From contig JAQFVV010000031.1 in the NCBI GenBank assembly GCA_028023455.1, positions 10,344,093-10,408,092 of the forward strand: a stretch of 64,000 bases of DNA, given 5' to 3'. A program made the translations under genes and the position numbers. The stretch comes from Epiperipatus broadwayi (lineage: Eukaryota > Onychophora > Udeonychophora > Euonychophora > Peripatidae). Positions 11,800 through 24,184 of this stretch are shown here, piece by piece. Position 1 is the first letter of the stretch. Every line of letters begins with the position of its first letter. The notes under the pieces are model-generated. The model searched no databases, was not told the DNA's origin, and was given only the letters and a program-made list of their open reading frames with translations.

Positions 11800-12485
11800 A
11801 GGTTTTAACATAAATATTCAAAATTATTTATTGTGTTTATAGTAACCGTAGCAACACAAAAAGCTTTGTGTGTAATTACTTTGTTTAATATTTTAATTTT
11901 TCAAATGAACAATTATTATCTATATTTCGATGTATGTTTTTATATTACGTGTATAGATTTTAATGAAAATATTCATAATTCATTAATTTTGTTTATTCTG
12001 CAAACAAAATTATTTGAAATATATTTTTGCTTCAGTGAAATAATCGCCTCGGGAGTTTAATTTATATATTTAATTAAAGCAATTTCAAATTAAGTTTTTA
12101 TTTTACACAAAAGTTTTTTTTTAATCTATTACAATTTTTTTTATTTAATTTTACAATAAATTTAATTTTTATTGATTCTTTTCCCCCTGCGCCAGTAGTA
12201 AAGATTGGTAGTATTTTATAAATGTATTTTTTTTCGCTCATCCTATGAACTAACACAACAATATCAAAGTTTTTATTCGACTACAATACTAATCATTATG
12301 TGTGTGTGTGTGCGCACTCATATATACCTAACATGCGTCCTACCTCAAGCAAATCCAATTGATCTTAGTTACTATCAAAAATCTATGCAAGGTAGAATTC
12401 AATAAATTTACTCTACTAGCTGAGGTATTTAGTGAATAGCCATTTTCTGACCACTTACTAAATGAACAATCACGTGATAGTAATA
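11800..12485 (+). repeat. Dispersed repeat H, plus-strand copy
   Basis: Two blocks are shared in inverse orientation with 22000-22815. Block 1 (11800-12110) contains tgtgtttatagtaacc, ttgaaatatatttttgcttc and caatttcaaattaag. Block 2 (about 12435-12485) contains aatagcca and tgaacaatcacgtgatagta. The blocks keep the same order and similar spacing in both places, so this is one diverged repeat of about 0.7-0.8 kb. No coding frame explains it. Confidence 0.6.
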
Positions 12486-13360
12486 ACATAAACATATTTA
12501 ATAAATTGTTTTTCTCTTCTCCAATAAAAATTGTAATTATACATATGCGACTTTTGGCATGCGTTAGTGAAGCTGTAATTATACTATAATGTTTAATATG
12601 CCTGCTTAGCGCTTTCGAGATTTAGTATTCTAATCTCATACTCGTAGCTTTACGAATGAAGACTGTTGTAATTTATTGTACACATATGCAAATGAGCTTG
12701 AATTTTTAATTAATTAGTCCATTGTTTGGAGACATTAGAACTTCCATTGACTAATTTCTGTAATCAATCCAACATAAATCAGAAGCTTGCTTTCATTAAA
12801 TTACAAGTTCTTTTCTGGAAATGATTCATCTATGAGTAGTTTTCAACAAAATTCCTCAAGTTTTCCCCAAATTTGTGGATTGTACAAAAATAGTATAACT
12901 GCTTCACCATATGACTTATTTACATTTGCCTTGACTAAATGTAAAGCAATACCCCTTTTTAATTAACTTTTTTCTAAATAAATCATCAGTTGCTGAATCT
13001 TTCAACAACTCCTAATACACTTTATATCTAGAACTGTATAAAAGTCTTCCTATCTTATCCTAAATAGAGTTGATTGAGTAAAGTTAAAGAAAGTGATCCA
13101 GAAACGAAAAATAATTGCAGATTCTCCCAATAAATAAAACATTTACATTCCAATAATATTGGTGATCAAATATTGATCTCCAAAGCGATTATTAACAAAA
13201 CAATAAATAAAACTCAATAGCCTTAAATGCAATTCTAATTTTTTAAATACTTATTTCATAATTGTTTCACATACATTTCTCAGTTTGTAAATGAATTAGA
13301 AAACATTTCAGCAACAGTTAACAAGATAATACTTAGAAATAAACTTTGTGAGATTGACTA
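12486..13360. other. Anonymous A+T-rich stretch
   Basis: No gene, repeat boundary or RNA signal seen. Confidence 0.55.
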
Positions 13361-13694
13361 CACCCGGGTCTCATTTTATGCGGATTTATTTAATGCGATT
13401 TTGAAGTTATGCGATTCATGATTCTTCTTAATATCTTTGTATGTGGTTTGCTTTCATGTGATGAAAATTATTAGATCAGAAATTGAGCTCCAATAATGTG
13501 CTATTACTTTAAATATTATAAATTTTGTGCACTCACATCATATTTAAAGTAATAGCACATTATCGGAGTTCAACTTCCATCTAATAATTTCAATATTTTC
13601 AACACTTTATAATAGTACTGTAATAGATTTTATGTAATAAAGAAGTTCATAATTCACTTAAAATCAGAATTTTCCCATTTTATATACACACATT

Positions 13695-13990
13695 AAATTT
13701 TACAAGACTATAATGTAAATCTGTTCAAACGTTATAGATGAAAAATACTATGTTTGTTGTTGTTTTTGCATTTTAAATCATGTTCTATTTCTGCTTTTTA
13801 TAAAAAGAGTACATAATTAATTAATCATTTAGTGTCCGCAAGTAATAAATTTTACAAGATTATAATGTAAATCTGTTCAAACATTATAGATGCCTATATG
13901 ATGTATGTTGTTGTTTTTGCATTTTAAATCACGTTCAATTTTTGCTTTTTATAAAAAGAGTATGTAATCAATTAATCATTTAGTGTCCAC
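13695..13990. repeat. 152-bp tandem duplication inside family N copy A
   Basis: aattttacaaga(c/t)tataatg occurs at about 13696 and 13848, and tcatttagtgtcc(g/a)caag ends both units. Copy D at 34512 has this segment once, so the duplication is private to copy A. Confidence 0.85.
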
Positions 13991-14009
13991 AAGTTTATTT
14001 TTAAAAGGT

Positions 14010-14216
14010 GAGTAACAATAGTGGGCACAATTAAATTTGACAATTAAAATCTGATTTTAAAATAGAATTAACAAATTAAAAATTACGTAACGAGGTGATG
14101 TGAAACGATAAAATTTGATTTTTAAACGGAATTGAAAATTAAAAAATTAAAGACAAAAATAAGAATTTAATTTTTAATTGTTAGTTTTAATTAAATTTTG
14201 CCCAACAGTAGTGAGT
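14010..14216. mobile_element. Nested short inverted-repeat element within family N
   Basis: The left end reads agtgggcacaattaaattt and the right end reads aattaaattttgcccaacag, an imperfect inverted pair. A related segment lies at about 35005-35215 in copy D. In copies B and C the corresponding place holds a different segment with ttagctctcattggaattta, so this piece is either an insertion or an alternative internal module. No frame. Confidence 0.55.
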
Positions 14217-14810
14217 TGGTGTTTTTTTATTATTGTAAGTCTAAGTTTTTATTTTTATTTTAAACTTTTAGTTTACTCTAATGGAGAAAAAAAACCATCC
14301 AAGAAAATGAATTTCTTTGAAAACAAAAATTTCAATTTTAGATCGCTTAGCAAAATGGGAAGGATCAATACTGATTGGAAAACATTTTAGTTGTATTATT
14401 TAAGGAGAAACTACAGTACCTCACATCACATTACATCATGATGAATCTGATGTCTCAAATAGTGATAATAATTAAAATACCATACATGTATGAAAAAAAA
14501 TGTAAATTACGCATAAAAATATATTGTTTTGAATAAAATTAAATACTGTAGTTAATCAAAAAAACTAAAAAAAGTTTGCCTTGTATCAATTTTTTTCAAA
14601 TTTGAAATTTTTTATTAGTCATATTTTATTTTATTTTTTTTATGTGAATTTTAAAGTAATTTTACATTGTTGCTTTGCTTTTATGCGATTTTTGGAAAAT
14701 TACAGTACATATCCCCCATTTTTCAAGATAAGTTAAGTCTATTTTTGTGTGATTTCTTTTGTGTGCATTTTCTGAGGAACTTATCTACCACATAAAATGA
14801 GACCCATGTG

Positions 14811-16210
14811 TATTTTCTTTTTAAAATTATTTACCCATAATTCCAAGTCACACAGTCACTATTGGTGTATCTTTCAGCCTAAGACATATAAGCCTATAAA
14901 AGGCAATATCATCAGAGTTTGTAGTAGTGATTTTATTTGTCAACTTTGAATTTCAATGTTTAATGGCTCCTAATTTGTAAGGAATACTAAAACGGGCATT
15001 TAAATATGACATATTTTGAGTTGTCATCAGCTCAATTCACTTTCAAGGTTTAATAAAATCTTTGATACATTATTGAGATGCCGAACTGTACATTGTCATT
15101 TTTGGTTGTATGTTTATGACTTTTGCTATGGTAATATTTTTTTTAAAAAAGTCTTATTATGTAATTCTAAAGAACTTGTTGACTTTGAGTTCAGATGAAA
15201 AGGTACAAATTAATAAACTAATTAATTGCACTGAGCCAACTTTCAACAAAACACTGCTAGAATCATAGTGCTGAAAAGGATATGCAGTACAGATAAACTT
15301 ATATAATTGATACAATATATAAATGAAGCACAATATGTAAATAAGGCAATTCAATATTGTATTTTTCAGGCAATAGAACCCATGAATACTTTTTGTTGAT
15401 GAAATGTGGATCCCTTACTATTGTCCAAGACTCTTTGTACTTTCTTTTCCTATATTCTCTTTCCAAGCATATTGCTCTAACACTTGATAGAGAAAATGTG
15501 ATCTGTAGTCCATTCATAATGCAGAAAAATAGATAAATATTCAGTCTTTTGCTTTGTTCTATTGTACAAATATGCATGTTGAGCAATTCTTATGGATCTA
15601 TTTGCACAAGATTCCCCATAATAAACAGAGCTACAGGAAGGGTAGTACATATAATTTTATAGATCACTTACAGTGCATGTACCACAGATATCTCGTCTTT
15701 AGTTATTAAGAGAAGGCAGCAATCTAAAGCTAACCTTGTATGTGTTAGTACAAACTTCTTAAGGTTATTTGCAATATGTGAGATGTAACAAAGGCTTACC
15801 CATGCTTTAGGCATATTATTAATGTAAAAACTTTATTTACATTGGTATAAAATTTCACAGTTGTTTTAATAAGCATATCATGATTATAATGAGATCCTAT
15901 TAAATTGTTAATGTATGACTGTTATTTTTTTCTATCTGCCTCATACTTGCATAATTGTCTCTATATAAGAAACATTTAAAGCCAGACAGTTTGTGGTTTA
16001 TTGGGACTTTTAACATAGGCAAACTGGCTCACCTTATTTGTAAAGGTTTTAGCTTCATTGGCTCATTTTTATTATTCTGGAAATACACATTAAGAAGAGA
16101 TCAATCATGGGATCAATTTTCTTTCAGCAAAATGGTGACCTAATCAGCCCACCATCCAATGGTGGTCAATAACTGGGTATCCATCTAAGATTATTTGACA
16201 TGTAAAAATG
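14811..16210. other. Anonymous stretch, no supported gene
   Basis: Minus-strand frames of 65 and 95 codons (15157-15354 and 15299-15586) overlap each other in different frames, have no motif and match no family I know. I do not call them. Confidence 0.5.
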
Positions 16211-16390
16211 CACTAAACATCACATAATCACATTTGTTTTGCTTACTCATAACTATTATTAAAACAGGCAAAACTCTAGTCTGGGAATATTGGATGAGTA
16301 GGCACTAGATAAGGATTTTTTGCACAAGTCTTCTGGGATTCATTGATTACTCCGGCTTGCAATGAGTGGCACTACTTTATTCCTTTGAGT
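16211..16390. mobile_element. Fold-back family F, copy 2 (rearranged)
   Basis: It carries acaggcaaaact, then tagtctgggaatattggat, gagtaggcactagataagga, then ttcattgattactc and gagtggcactactttat. One arm and the hammerhead-like core are deleted: the left end joins directly to the middle. Confidence 0.65.
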
Positions 16391-16954
16391 CCAAAGTGCC
16401 CCTGTGAGCCCCTGAACAAAAATTTAGACTTTCAACTGAGTTTGCATGGAATCAGTAAGTAGTACATTTACAGTTCTTAGATCATTCTATCCACCATTTT
16501 GTTATGATTAAAATAAGATATAACTTTTATTTTTATGATAAAATTTAGATTTTTTATAAAGTTTTTGTAAAATGCAATTTTTTATTTTTTTATTTTTCTT
16601 TTGTTTTTTTAGATTTAATGACCATAAATATGGTTTATGGTCAATTGAACTTGTTTTACAGTGTAATAATTATGTTCATTTACATAAGGGCTTTTATAAG
16701 CCCTCTTAGTAGAAACACATTTTTTTTGTAAAAAAAAGTTAAAAGCTTAAAAATAAAAAAAAAAGATTCTATCAAAAAGTATAAGGATTACTGTTCCATT
16801 TATTTACTATAATAATGACTTTTGATGCCTTCTTAATTGTATTCAAATTTGAAACTGATGCTAACATTTAGACAGGATTCTGAGAGTATTTGAATTCATT
16901 TTATTATTATTTTTATTATTATTATTATTGTTTTCTATAATTAAATATAATTAA

Positions 16955-17235
16955 GAGTTATATATATATATGATATAATACAGGTGAAATAATATAAAAA
17001 TGTTTATTTTAATATTTTTCTGACCTAGTTTTAGAACTCTCTTTTTATAAAAATAATAAACTTTTAGATAAAAAGCACATTTGAAATGCAAAATCTTTTA
17101 CTTCAATTTGCTTTGTGATCTACTTTTTATTCCTTTTTTTATATATAAATACAGATATAATATATATATATGATATAATAGGTGAAATAATATAAAACAT
17201 TTTTTTGAATTATTTTTCTCACCTAGTTTATAACT
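16955..17235. repeat. Direct duplication of about 80 bp
   Basis: tatatatatatgatataata followed by aggtgaaataatataaaa, a T-rich run and acctagtt...taactct occurs at about 16960-17040 and again at about 17155-17235. The two units are roughly 195 bp apart and about 80-85% alike by eye. Confidence 0.75.
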
Positions 17236-17400
17236 CTTTATTATATATATACACATACAAAACAATATATATATACAATAGAATTATATATATATATATA
17301 TGTGCAAAAAAGAATATATATACGATAGAATTTGATATATACATATAGAAAACAATATATATGTATACAATAGAATTTTAGACAATACATTTGAATAATA
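17236..17400. repeat. A+T minisatellite
   Basis: An irregular unit of TA run plus acaatagaatt or cgatagaattt recurs three times, interspersed with gaaaacaatatatat. The repetitive open frame seen across it on the minus strand is an artefact of the TA periodicity. Confidence 0.7.
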
Positions 17401-19137
17401 TAAAAACATGCACATCCACTCTCATATTTCATCTCCCCACACACATATATAATCAGTGCTCATAATAAATTTGTTTATTTTGATATTTATTAATTTTTCT
17501 TGTTCATTTTATCTTGGAGAAATTTTTGCTTGATATTTATTTTTTGAGTACATTTTATTTAGTTGAAAAGAATACACATTTTAAGTCACTTACCATTTTT
17601 CACTAATATAATATAATAAACGTAATATATAATAATATTATACTATACTATACTATACATTACTATATAATTTACTAAAGTCCTCAACATCTTGTAAATT
17701 ATTTCTGTTATTTTTTTTCCCCACTAAAAGCCAAACATATTTCTAACAGATCATATACTCTGTTATAAAAGTAGAACATGTAGGGCGGCTAGTAAAAATG
17801 GAACTTACCAATCACTACCAATCGCACTGTTTTTGTAATTTTTGCATAGAAAAATTCTCAGGTAAGACATATTATATATCTTTTGTTTCAGCATTTTGAG
17901 ACACATGTGATGAAGATGTCTATGAAATTGTAAGTTATACCTTTCAAAATTGAGAATTTGTGAACCAATGTAAAAATAAATAGGTTTAAAAATATAAAAA
18001 AACTCCTTTTTTAATTATTTTTTTTTTTTTGGTAATGATTATTTTATCAGCTTTATTACATTTTTTCATATTTGCACTTTCTAAAAATGTATATATATAT
18101 TTACATTTATTGTAATAAATTAGAAATTTCATTAAAAATTATATGTCCTGTAATTTTTTTTTGACATTCAAAATGGCCGTTCAGGTCTCTAAGGGTTATG
18201 GAGAGTTTTGCCTGTTTTTTAATGTATAAAAATTCTGAATGAACCTGTGCTGATATGCTGATTAAAAAAACAAATACTACTGCATTATGATGTACTCCTC
18301 ATTACTGATGAGAAAGGTTCTGTCCAGTCAAAGGGCACCTTATTTTCACCACTGTTTAAAAGTTTTGTTTTATATCCAATAAAAATAAGTATGCCGAGTA
18401 GAGCTTGTTATGGTTATGATTATAACAATAACAATACATTAAAAGTTCATTTAGCTGCTGCAAATAATTACCACAATCCAGCTGGATTTCTGCAGAATAT
18501 TGAAAATAATCTGTATTAGCAGTATTTTAAGTCTTCCAGTCAAAATCTCGCAAAAGATGTCGCCTTACTTTCAATATGTCATGGAACACAGATATTAAAT
18601 ATGCATATTTAAATAATTACTAGAGGGAGTTTGGAAATAGGGAATAATAATGATTAGCAATTATAATAAGTTTTATTAAAGTTTGGTTTAAAATTTTAGA
18701 GAAATATTTTGTTTTGGTTTACTTGTTTATTTTTGATAGTAAATAATAAAGTTACGGAAAGATACACAGTCTGCAAAATATGATAAATGGCACTCTGGTT
18801 TGAAGAGACTACACCGGAAGTATTTAATGACAAAATAATGATTTTAAATATTTATTAAAATAAATTAATAAATGTTGTTACTGAAAAAAACTGAATCAGT
18901 AGGTATTAGTGCTAAATAATACAGCTTGTTGTTAAAGAGTGATTACATACAATAATTTCTAAAATCATGATCCTGGACAATGGTTCCATGTACATATAAA
19001 AATGAATGTTTGTCAATAGTACTATAATAAATATGTTTAGAATTTCCAGTCTTACCTTGGATAATAAATAGTTAAGTCAGCATAATGTTTTACTTACTTT
19101 AAATAAAGCTAAAACCGACACACTTATATATGCATAA

Positions 19138-19305
19138 CATTGTGGAAGGAACTATTCATTACGTATGCGCTAGAATTAACACGCATTTTCCCCCCTCAAT
19201 AATTGTCTTAAAACCGTAGGTGGTCTGGATTTAGAACAATTATTAACGGAAACGAGTGCGTGTCAATTCTAGAGCTGGGAGAAGAACAGTTTCTACTACA
19301 ATATT
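19138..19305. mobile_element. Palindromic element family G, copy 1
   Basis: The left arm begins acattgtggaaggaactatt and the right arm ends with its inverse (acagtttctactacaatat). An inner pair, aataattgtcttaaaac and ttagaacaattatt, forms a second stem. A second family member lies at 49660-49812 with the same outer ends (attgtggaaggaa) and a matching next block (tatgygctatra). Confidence 0.75.
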
Positions 19306-20754
19306 ACAGATATCGCTATATTATTAATCATTATATAAATAAAGATTGAACGTGGTGATATAAGTGAAAATATTATTGATGAAAATTTAGAAACATTTTT
19401 CTCTATGCAAGAATAAAAATATAAAGATATATCCCAATAGGCAAATATATTTTTTTTATATGTCTGGAATATTTGATGATTTTAACAGTTTTTATAATTA
19501 ATTGCCCTTTAAATAATAACCTATGTTAATTAACACTAACATTTATTTATGTATTTTTATGTAATTATAACAGATACTTTTGCATATCCTTGGGGATCAT
19601 CTCATTAATTTTGTTTTTAATAAAATATTTAATCATTTTATCATTAATAATATCTCCAGAGTTGCTTTTTCAAACCAGTGTGGGTTTTGCTTACTTTGTA
19701 AATAATGTATTTTTCTGTTTATTATTCATAAAAAAAATAAATAAAAAAAAACATTTTTTCGTAATTTTAAATCATTTCTTTATGGAACGTGTAATAACAG
19801 CATTATTAATAAATATATTCTTCGGTATCAAATTAACTTTTCGCTTTACATATTAATGTTTCGTTTGCTGTAAGGCAAATATATTAGGGCAGATCTTGAC
19901 TGGATAACTTTAAGACAGCCGGTAAAGATTACTTTCAACATTCATTAAGAATAAAAGCTAATAATCAGTCGGTATAAATAATTATTTACAGAAGATGACG
20001 GACTTAAATCGTTACTCCCAAATTACAGCAAACTCTATGTATTCGTTTTTTACAGATTTAAAACAAAACTTTAAACAGTCACTGCCGGAAATTTTTAGTA
20101 ATAGAAATAAATAACTATAAGTTCAATTATCTCATTAGTAATGAAGATGATAGCATTCTACAAATGCTATCATCTTTTATGTTTTATGTTTATATTAAGG
20201 TTATCTATATCCAATTGATTAACCAGGTTTATTTAGGATGTTTTATTATCTAGCTAACAATAGTTAGATATCCATTTAATAACCTCTATCAGAGGAATAG
20301 TTAGATAGGAAAACAGTCATATTGATAAGAAACAAAAAACTTAAGCTTGCTTGCTATTTGGAAAATTTCAAGATTCATCCAGTCTGGGGTAGAACTTCAG
20401 GTTATGGACCAGACTATTATCATATAAAAAAAAATTAATAAAAGAATTATATAAAATATCAGTGCTTTGGCAAAAAAATGGCTTGGAAAAGTCATAAACA
20501 TGTATCAAAATTACATTTCATATGCAATGCCAAATGGTTTTACTATAATTTGAATGATACTTAGTTTGTGACATTTGACAGTACCTTTTATGGGTCAGTA
20601 GTTATTACTATTTAAATGTTGTCACTTGAAATATTAGTTCTATATGAAAAAAACGACTGTTCTAAATATCAATATATGGCAAACAAACCACTGCTCTAGA
20701 TGATCATGTTTACTAATGCATCAATATAATCCCTACTTGAAACAAGCACTAATA
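19306..20754. other. Anonymous A+T-rich stretch
   Basis: An 88-codon frame at 19590-19856 is rich in I, L and F, as expected from A+T-rich DNA, and has no other support. Apart from the hairpin at 20144 nothing is recognised. Confidence 0.5.
20144..20176. repeat. Perfect 14-bp hairpin
   Basis: aagatgatagcatt and its exact inverse aatgctatcatctt flank a 5-nt loop. No T run follows that would suggest Pol III termination. Confidence 0.7.
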
Positions 20755-21265
20755 TTCACAGAGGCAAAACTCTCCACATAGCAGCACCACTCCGTGCAAC
20801 CCAGATTAATCAATAGATGTTGGCAGGTTTGTGCATAAAATCCCTATCTTGTACCTACTCATCCAATAATGCCAGATTAGTCTCTAGCTTGTGGCTTGCA
20901 TTAGTGAGGAACATTGGATATGAGAGCACTGCACCTAGACTTTAGAATCTAATGCAACCCCTCAGCAGCCACTTTTTACTTTTTAGCTAACTATAAAACT
21001 TCAACTCTAAAATGAAAACACAATAATGTTTACAAGCTAAGCTCATTAGCTTGTATAGTTGTATAGAACTGAACTCAGTTCAGCATCCATACATTTTGGT
21101 GTCTTTGGTTCTTTAATAACCACAGTCATGCACAAACCTTCCTGCATCCATTGATTACACTGGCTTGTACTGAGTGGTACTACTGTATGGAAAGGTTTAC
21201 CTTTGTGAAAAACAGCTTGTGTAAGCATAAAGAACAGTGATCGTGTGATGTTTGATGGTTTAAGC
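20755..21265. mobile_element. Fold-back family F, long copy 3
   Basis: Left end: aggcaaaactctccac then gcagcaccactc; right end: tgagtggtactactgtatgg then acagcttgtgtaagcataaa. The left half holds the inverted hammerhead-like block (tctctagcttgtggctt). It is the long form: a middle of about 200 bp contains ttttagctaactataaaact and ctgaactcagttcagcatcc, which also occurs inverted at about 36830-36950. A frame of 84 codons on the minus strand across it is chance. Confidence 0.8.
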
Positions 21266-21999
21266 ACTAATGTTAATGGGTTGATTTTTTTCACAATCAA
21301 ATAATGTATAAAAATAAAGTAGTTAATCTTAGAAGATCTATTCCTGATATTGTCTTGGCAACAGATGCCAAAATATTTTTGGTGACGTTATAGGAATAAC
21401 AGCTGCACTGTAGCAATTATAAAATAAATATATATTTTAAAAGTCAGTTGCGTTTAAGTCTATTTATTTTATTTACTAGTTTATTATTAATTGGTTTGGA
21501 AATCAAAACATTAGAACACTATATTGAAAATTAAGGGTTAAAGTTTTATTTAATGAAAAAATCTGCATTCACTTTTTTTTTTTTTTTTGAATTTACCCTT
21601 TTTTAAATTTAATGAATCAAATTTACTTGAGTAAGATAGGAGAAATTTTAGATAGTTCTAGATAAAACAATCTTACGAATGGATTAACTATTTAAGAACT
21701 GATCAATTTATTCTGAAAAATTAAGAAAAAAAGAATTTTGGTGTTTTAAATCGAATTGTTTATTCAATCATAATATGGTGAAGAAGTTTCTCTCTTCTTC
21801 CCCAATAGTTGCTGGGAAAATTAGGTAACTAATGATTATAAAGTATAACTCAATCACACATTGAACAGAGTTTGCAATATTTACTGAGAACAAATTTTCT
21901 GATACACCTCCGGAAATATTACAGAAATCAGTCGATGCAAATTCCCAATTTCTATCTATTTCTTACATTCTTGTTAAGGCAGCTGTTATTGTCACATAA
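21266..21999. other. Anonymous A+T-rich stretch
   Basis: Nothing recognised. Confidence 0.5.
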
Positions 22000-22815
22000 T
22001 TGTTCACTTAGTAAATAATCAGAAATTGGCTATTACTGCACTTTTAGCTATCCTTCCACTATCAGAGTCCTTATGTCTTTACTGATTGCAGGATCAATTT
22101 ATGGTAGATTTAACATGGTAGAGTCTATAAATCAACAATCCAAACAGAAACTCCAAACATACCAACCTTTTAACCATTGCACTGATCTATTCAGATTTCC
22201 AGACACAGCTAAATCAATTAGCAAAATAAGCAAATTGAATTTCACCTTGCTTTTCAAATACCTAGTTGTGTGCAATCAAGGTCCATCAGATTTTCTTGAA
22301 ATTAGGAGATAGGTGTTATGATATGTTTTAATGCTATAGTCGAATGACTATCTTGACCTTTTAGTTATACGTCAGAAGATAGTCGATATAGTGATACAAA
22401 ATAAAGCAAAATACGATTATAATATAATACAACCTTTACCGCGAGCGCTGAAAGTAAAAATAGCAAATCAATAAGGAATGTTGTTATTATAAATCAAATA
22501 AAAACAAGTATTTATGTAAAAGAAAAACTTAATTTGAAATTGCTTTAGTTTAACATATAAATTAAGCTTCCGAGGATACTATTTCCACGAAGCAAAAATA
22601 TATTTCAAATAATTTTGTTAGCCGTATAAACAAAATAACCGAATTAAGAATATTTTCAGTATAATCTATACAGGAAATATAGAAAACATACATTTCAATA
22701 TAAATAATAGATGTTCATTTGGAAAATTATAATATTAACCAAAGTATATTAACCAAAGTAATGATACACAAAGTGCCCCTTGTTGTTGTGGTTACTATAA
22801 ACACAATAAATAAAT
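22000..22815 (-). repeat. Dispersed repeat H, minus-strand copy
   Basis: The inverse of 11800-12485: block 1 at about 22530-22815 (tttcaaataattttgtta, ggttactataaacaca), block 2 at about 22000-22050 (caaattatgtgac in inverse and attggctatta). A small hairpin between the blocks (22334-22391) is absent from the plus-strand copy. Confidence 0.6.
22334..22391. repeat. Short imperfect hairpin
   Basis: ctatagtcgaatgactatct pairs with agatagtcgatatag around a loop of about 13 nt. Confidence 0.6.
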
Positions 22816-23661
22816 GAAAAATCTTTGAATATAGATAATATAGAAAGCACACATTCAAAACGTATACATAATACATGCTCTCCCAAAAGTTGAGTAATTG
22901 AAATTCTTCTATATAAAGTATTATGTGTTATTGTGGTTAGCGATATTAGACTGTGAGTTCCATAATGTAGGGTTTAAATAAAGGTGATGAAAATTTAGAA
23001 TGCTGAATCAATTTTAAGATTTTTTTAGATAGCTAGTTTTTAGGAAACCAGTATCGATTTAGTATTGAATGAAAAATGGTATATAGTTGGTTCTTTTTTT
23101 TTTTTGTGAGCTGATAGACAAGAGCCCTAATATTTTGAGATGGTCTTTACAAAAGTATGAAATTCTATTTATAAAAAGATAAACGCAATGTGATGCTATA
23201 ATATTTAACTAGATGATTGATAAAAGGTTTATATAAACTTGAAATTCCACAGAATAGTAGAATCACAATTTTAATTTGTTAATCTGGACATTTATGTTAA
23301 TAGTATAATTGAATTTGTCTTTATTATTTGAATTGCTGAAGCTCTTCAAAATTTATTTAAAACTGCTTCGGTGTTTTGGGCGGATTATTTGCGTCTCATT
23401 GTTATTCATTGAAGTTCGGTTTTCTTTTTGAAATTAAAGAAAAACTAAGAGGACTATGCATGCGTGAATACCACAATTCTCTGCATCTGTTTTCGTACTT
23501 TCTTCAGGTAGCCACCATTTTTTTTCTATGACAAAAAATTAAGTTTTTTTAATTTTTTTTCCGAGGAAGGTCAATTATTTTTATTAATTTTTTCTCAGTT
23601 TTTTAGATTACACAGAAACAAAATGATACAAAGAAAATAATCGGCAGCTTTGGATTCAGAA
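22816..23661. other. Anonymous A+T-rich stretch
   Basis: No gene recognised. It may contain the 5' flank of the piggyBac-like remnant, but no terminal repeat is visible. Confidence 0.5.
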
Positions 23662-24010
23662 ATGGATTCTTTCAGCCTTGACAAAATTGAAATTCCTAAA
23701 CCAGTTGATTCCAACAGCAGTATTACATACAGTGATCTACAGGAATACTTCACATTATCATCCAAAAAAAAGAAGCAACCATTTTACCTGTGAAAAGGCA
23801 AAGAAAAAATACAAATGTTGTTCCAGACGATAGCAGTAGAGCAGGCCCATCAACTAGTGCTTCTAATATGCTGTCGAATGTTACTACAGGACAAGTTTGA
23901 AGTTTTCGACTATGTGTGTAAAAATTATTGAAGAAACGAATAAATATGCCAGTAAAGAGAAATGTATGCATGATTGGAAAAACGTATTTATAAAATTTGA
24001 CCTACTGTAA
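23662..24010 (+). pseudogene. piggyBac-like transposase, N-terminal remnant
   Basis: Three consecutive frames give one plausible protein start. From 23662: MDSFSLDKIEIPKPVDSNSS, up to a lysine run. From about 23775: VKRQRKNTNVVPDDSSRAG then PSTSASNMLSN. From about 23906: CVKIIEETNKYASKEK then CMHDWKNVFIKF and a stop. The phrase E-E-T-N-K-Y-A followed by a tryptophan block is typical of the start of the piggyBac transposase domain, which cuts and pastes DNA at TTAA. The catalytic aspartates lie downstream and are missing. The two shifts fall near an A run and near 23895. A family N element begins 175 bp downstream. An alternative is a decayed domesticated piggyBac gene. Confidence 0.5.
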
Positions 24011-24184
24011 AAAAAATGCAATGTTAATTTCAAAGCTGGATACCAGATGGACAGAGAGATTTCAGTTTTTATTGTTTTTGTTTTACAAACTTAGTTTTTA
24101 TTATTTTTGTTTTACTGATTACTTTTGTCAATTGGTAAACAAGATCTGGAATGGTTTATCTTTTATTAATAATAATATTGAATA

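Larger units (their letters stand above)
13361..14810 (-). mobile_element. TA-flanked terminal-inverted-repeat element, family N copy A
   Basis: It starts cacccgggtctcatttta and ends taaaatgagacccatgtg, with TA directly outside both ends (13359-13360 and 14811-14812). TA duplication plus an inverted repeat of this kind fits a Tc1/mariner-type or related DNA transposon. No transposase frame is present, so it is non-autonomous. It is the longest of four copies (others at 24185, 31890 and 34512). It holds an internal palindrome near 13480-13590 (caataatgtgctattacttt and its inverse), a 152-bp internal tandem duplication and a nested inverted-repeat element. Confidence 0.85.
16391..19137. other. 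Anonymous stretch with microsatellites
   Basis: No gene recognised. Homopolymer and TTA runs are near 16900-16930. The segment near 17820-18200 is distantly similar to 25440-25850, sharing tctcaggtaagacatattat exactly; see the finding on that pair. Confidence 0.5.

Noticed and set aside
13361-14810. Transposase gene inside family N copy A
   Set aside because: The only frame (about 70 codons near 14178) has no DDE-type or DNA-binding motif, so the element is treated as non-autonomous.
15157-15586. Two overlapping minus-strand frames of 65 and 95 codons
   Set aside because: Different frames, no motif, no coding bias visible; typical length for chance in this composition.
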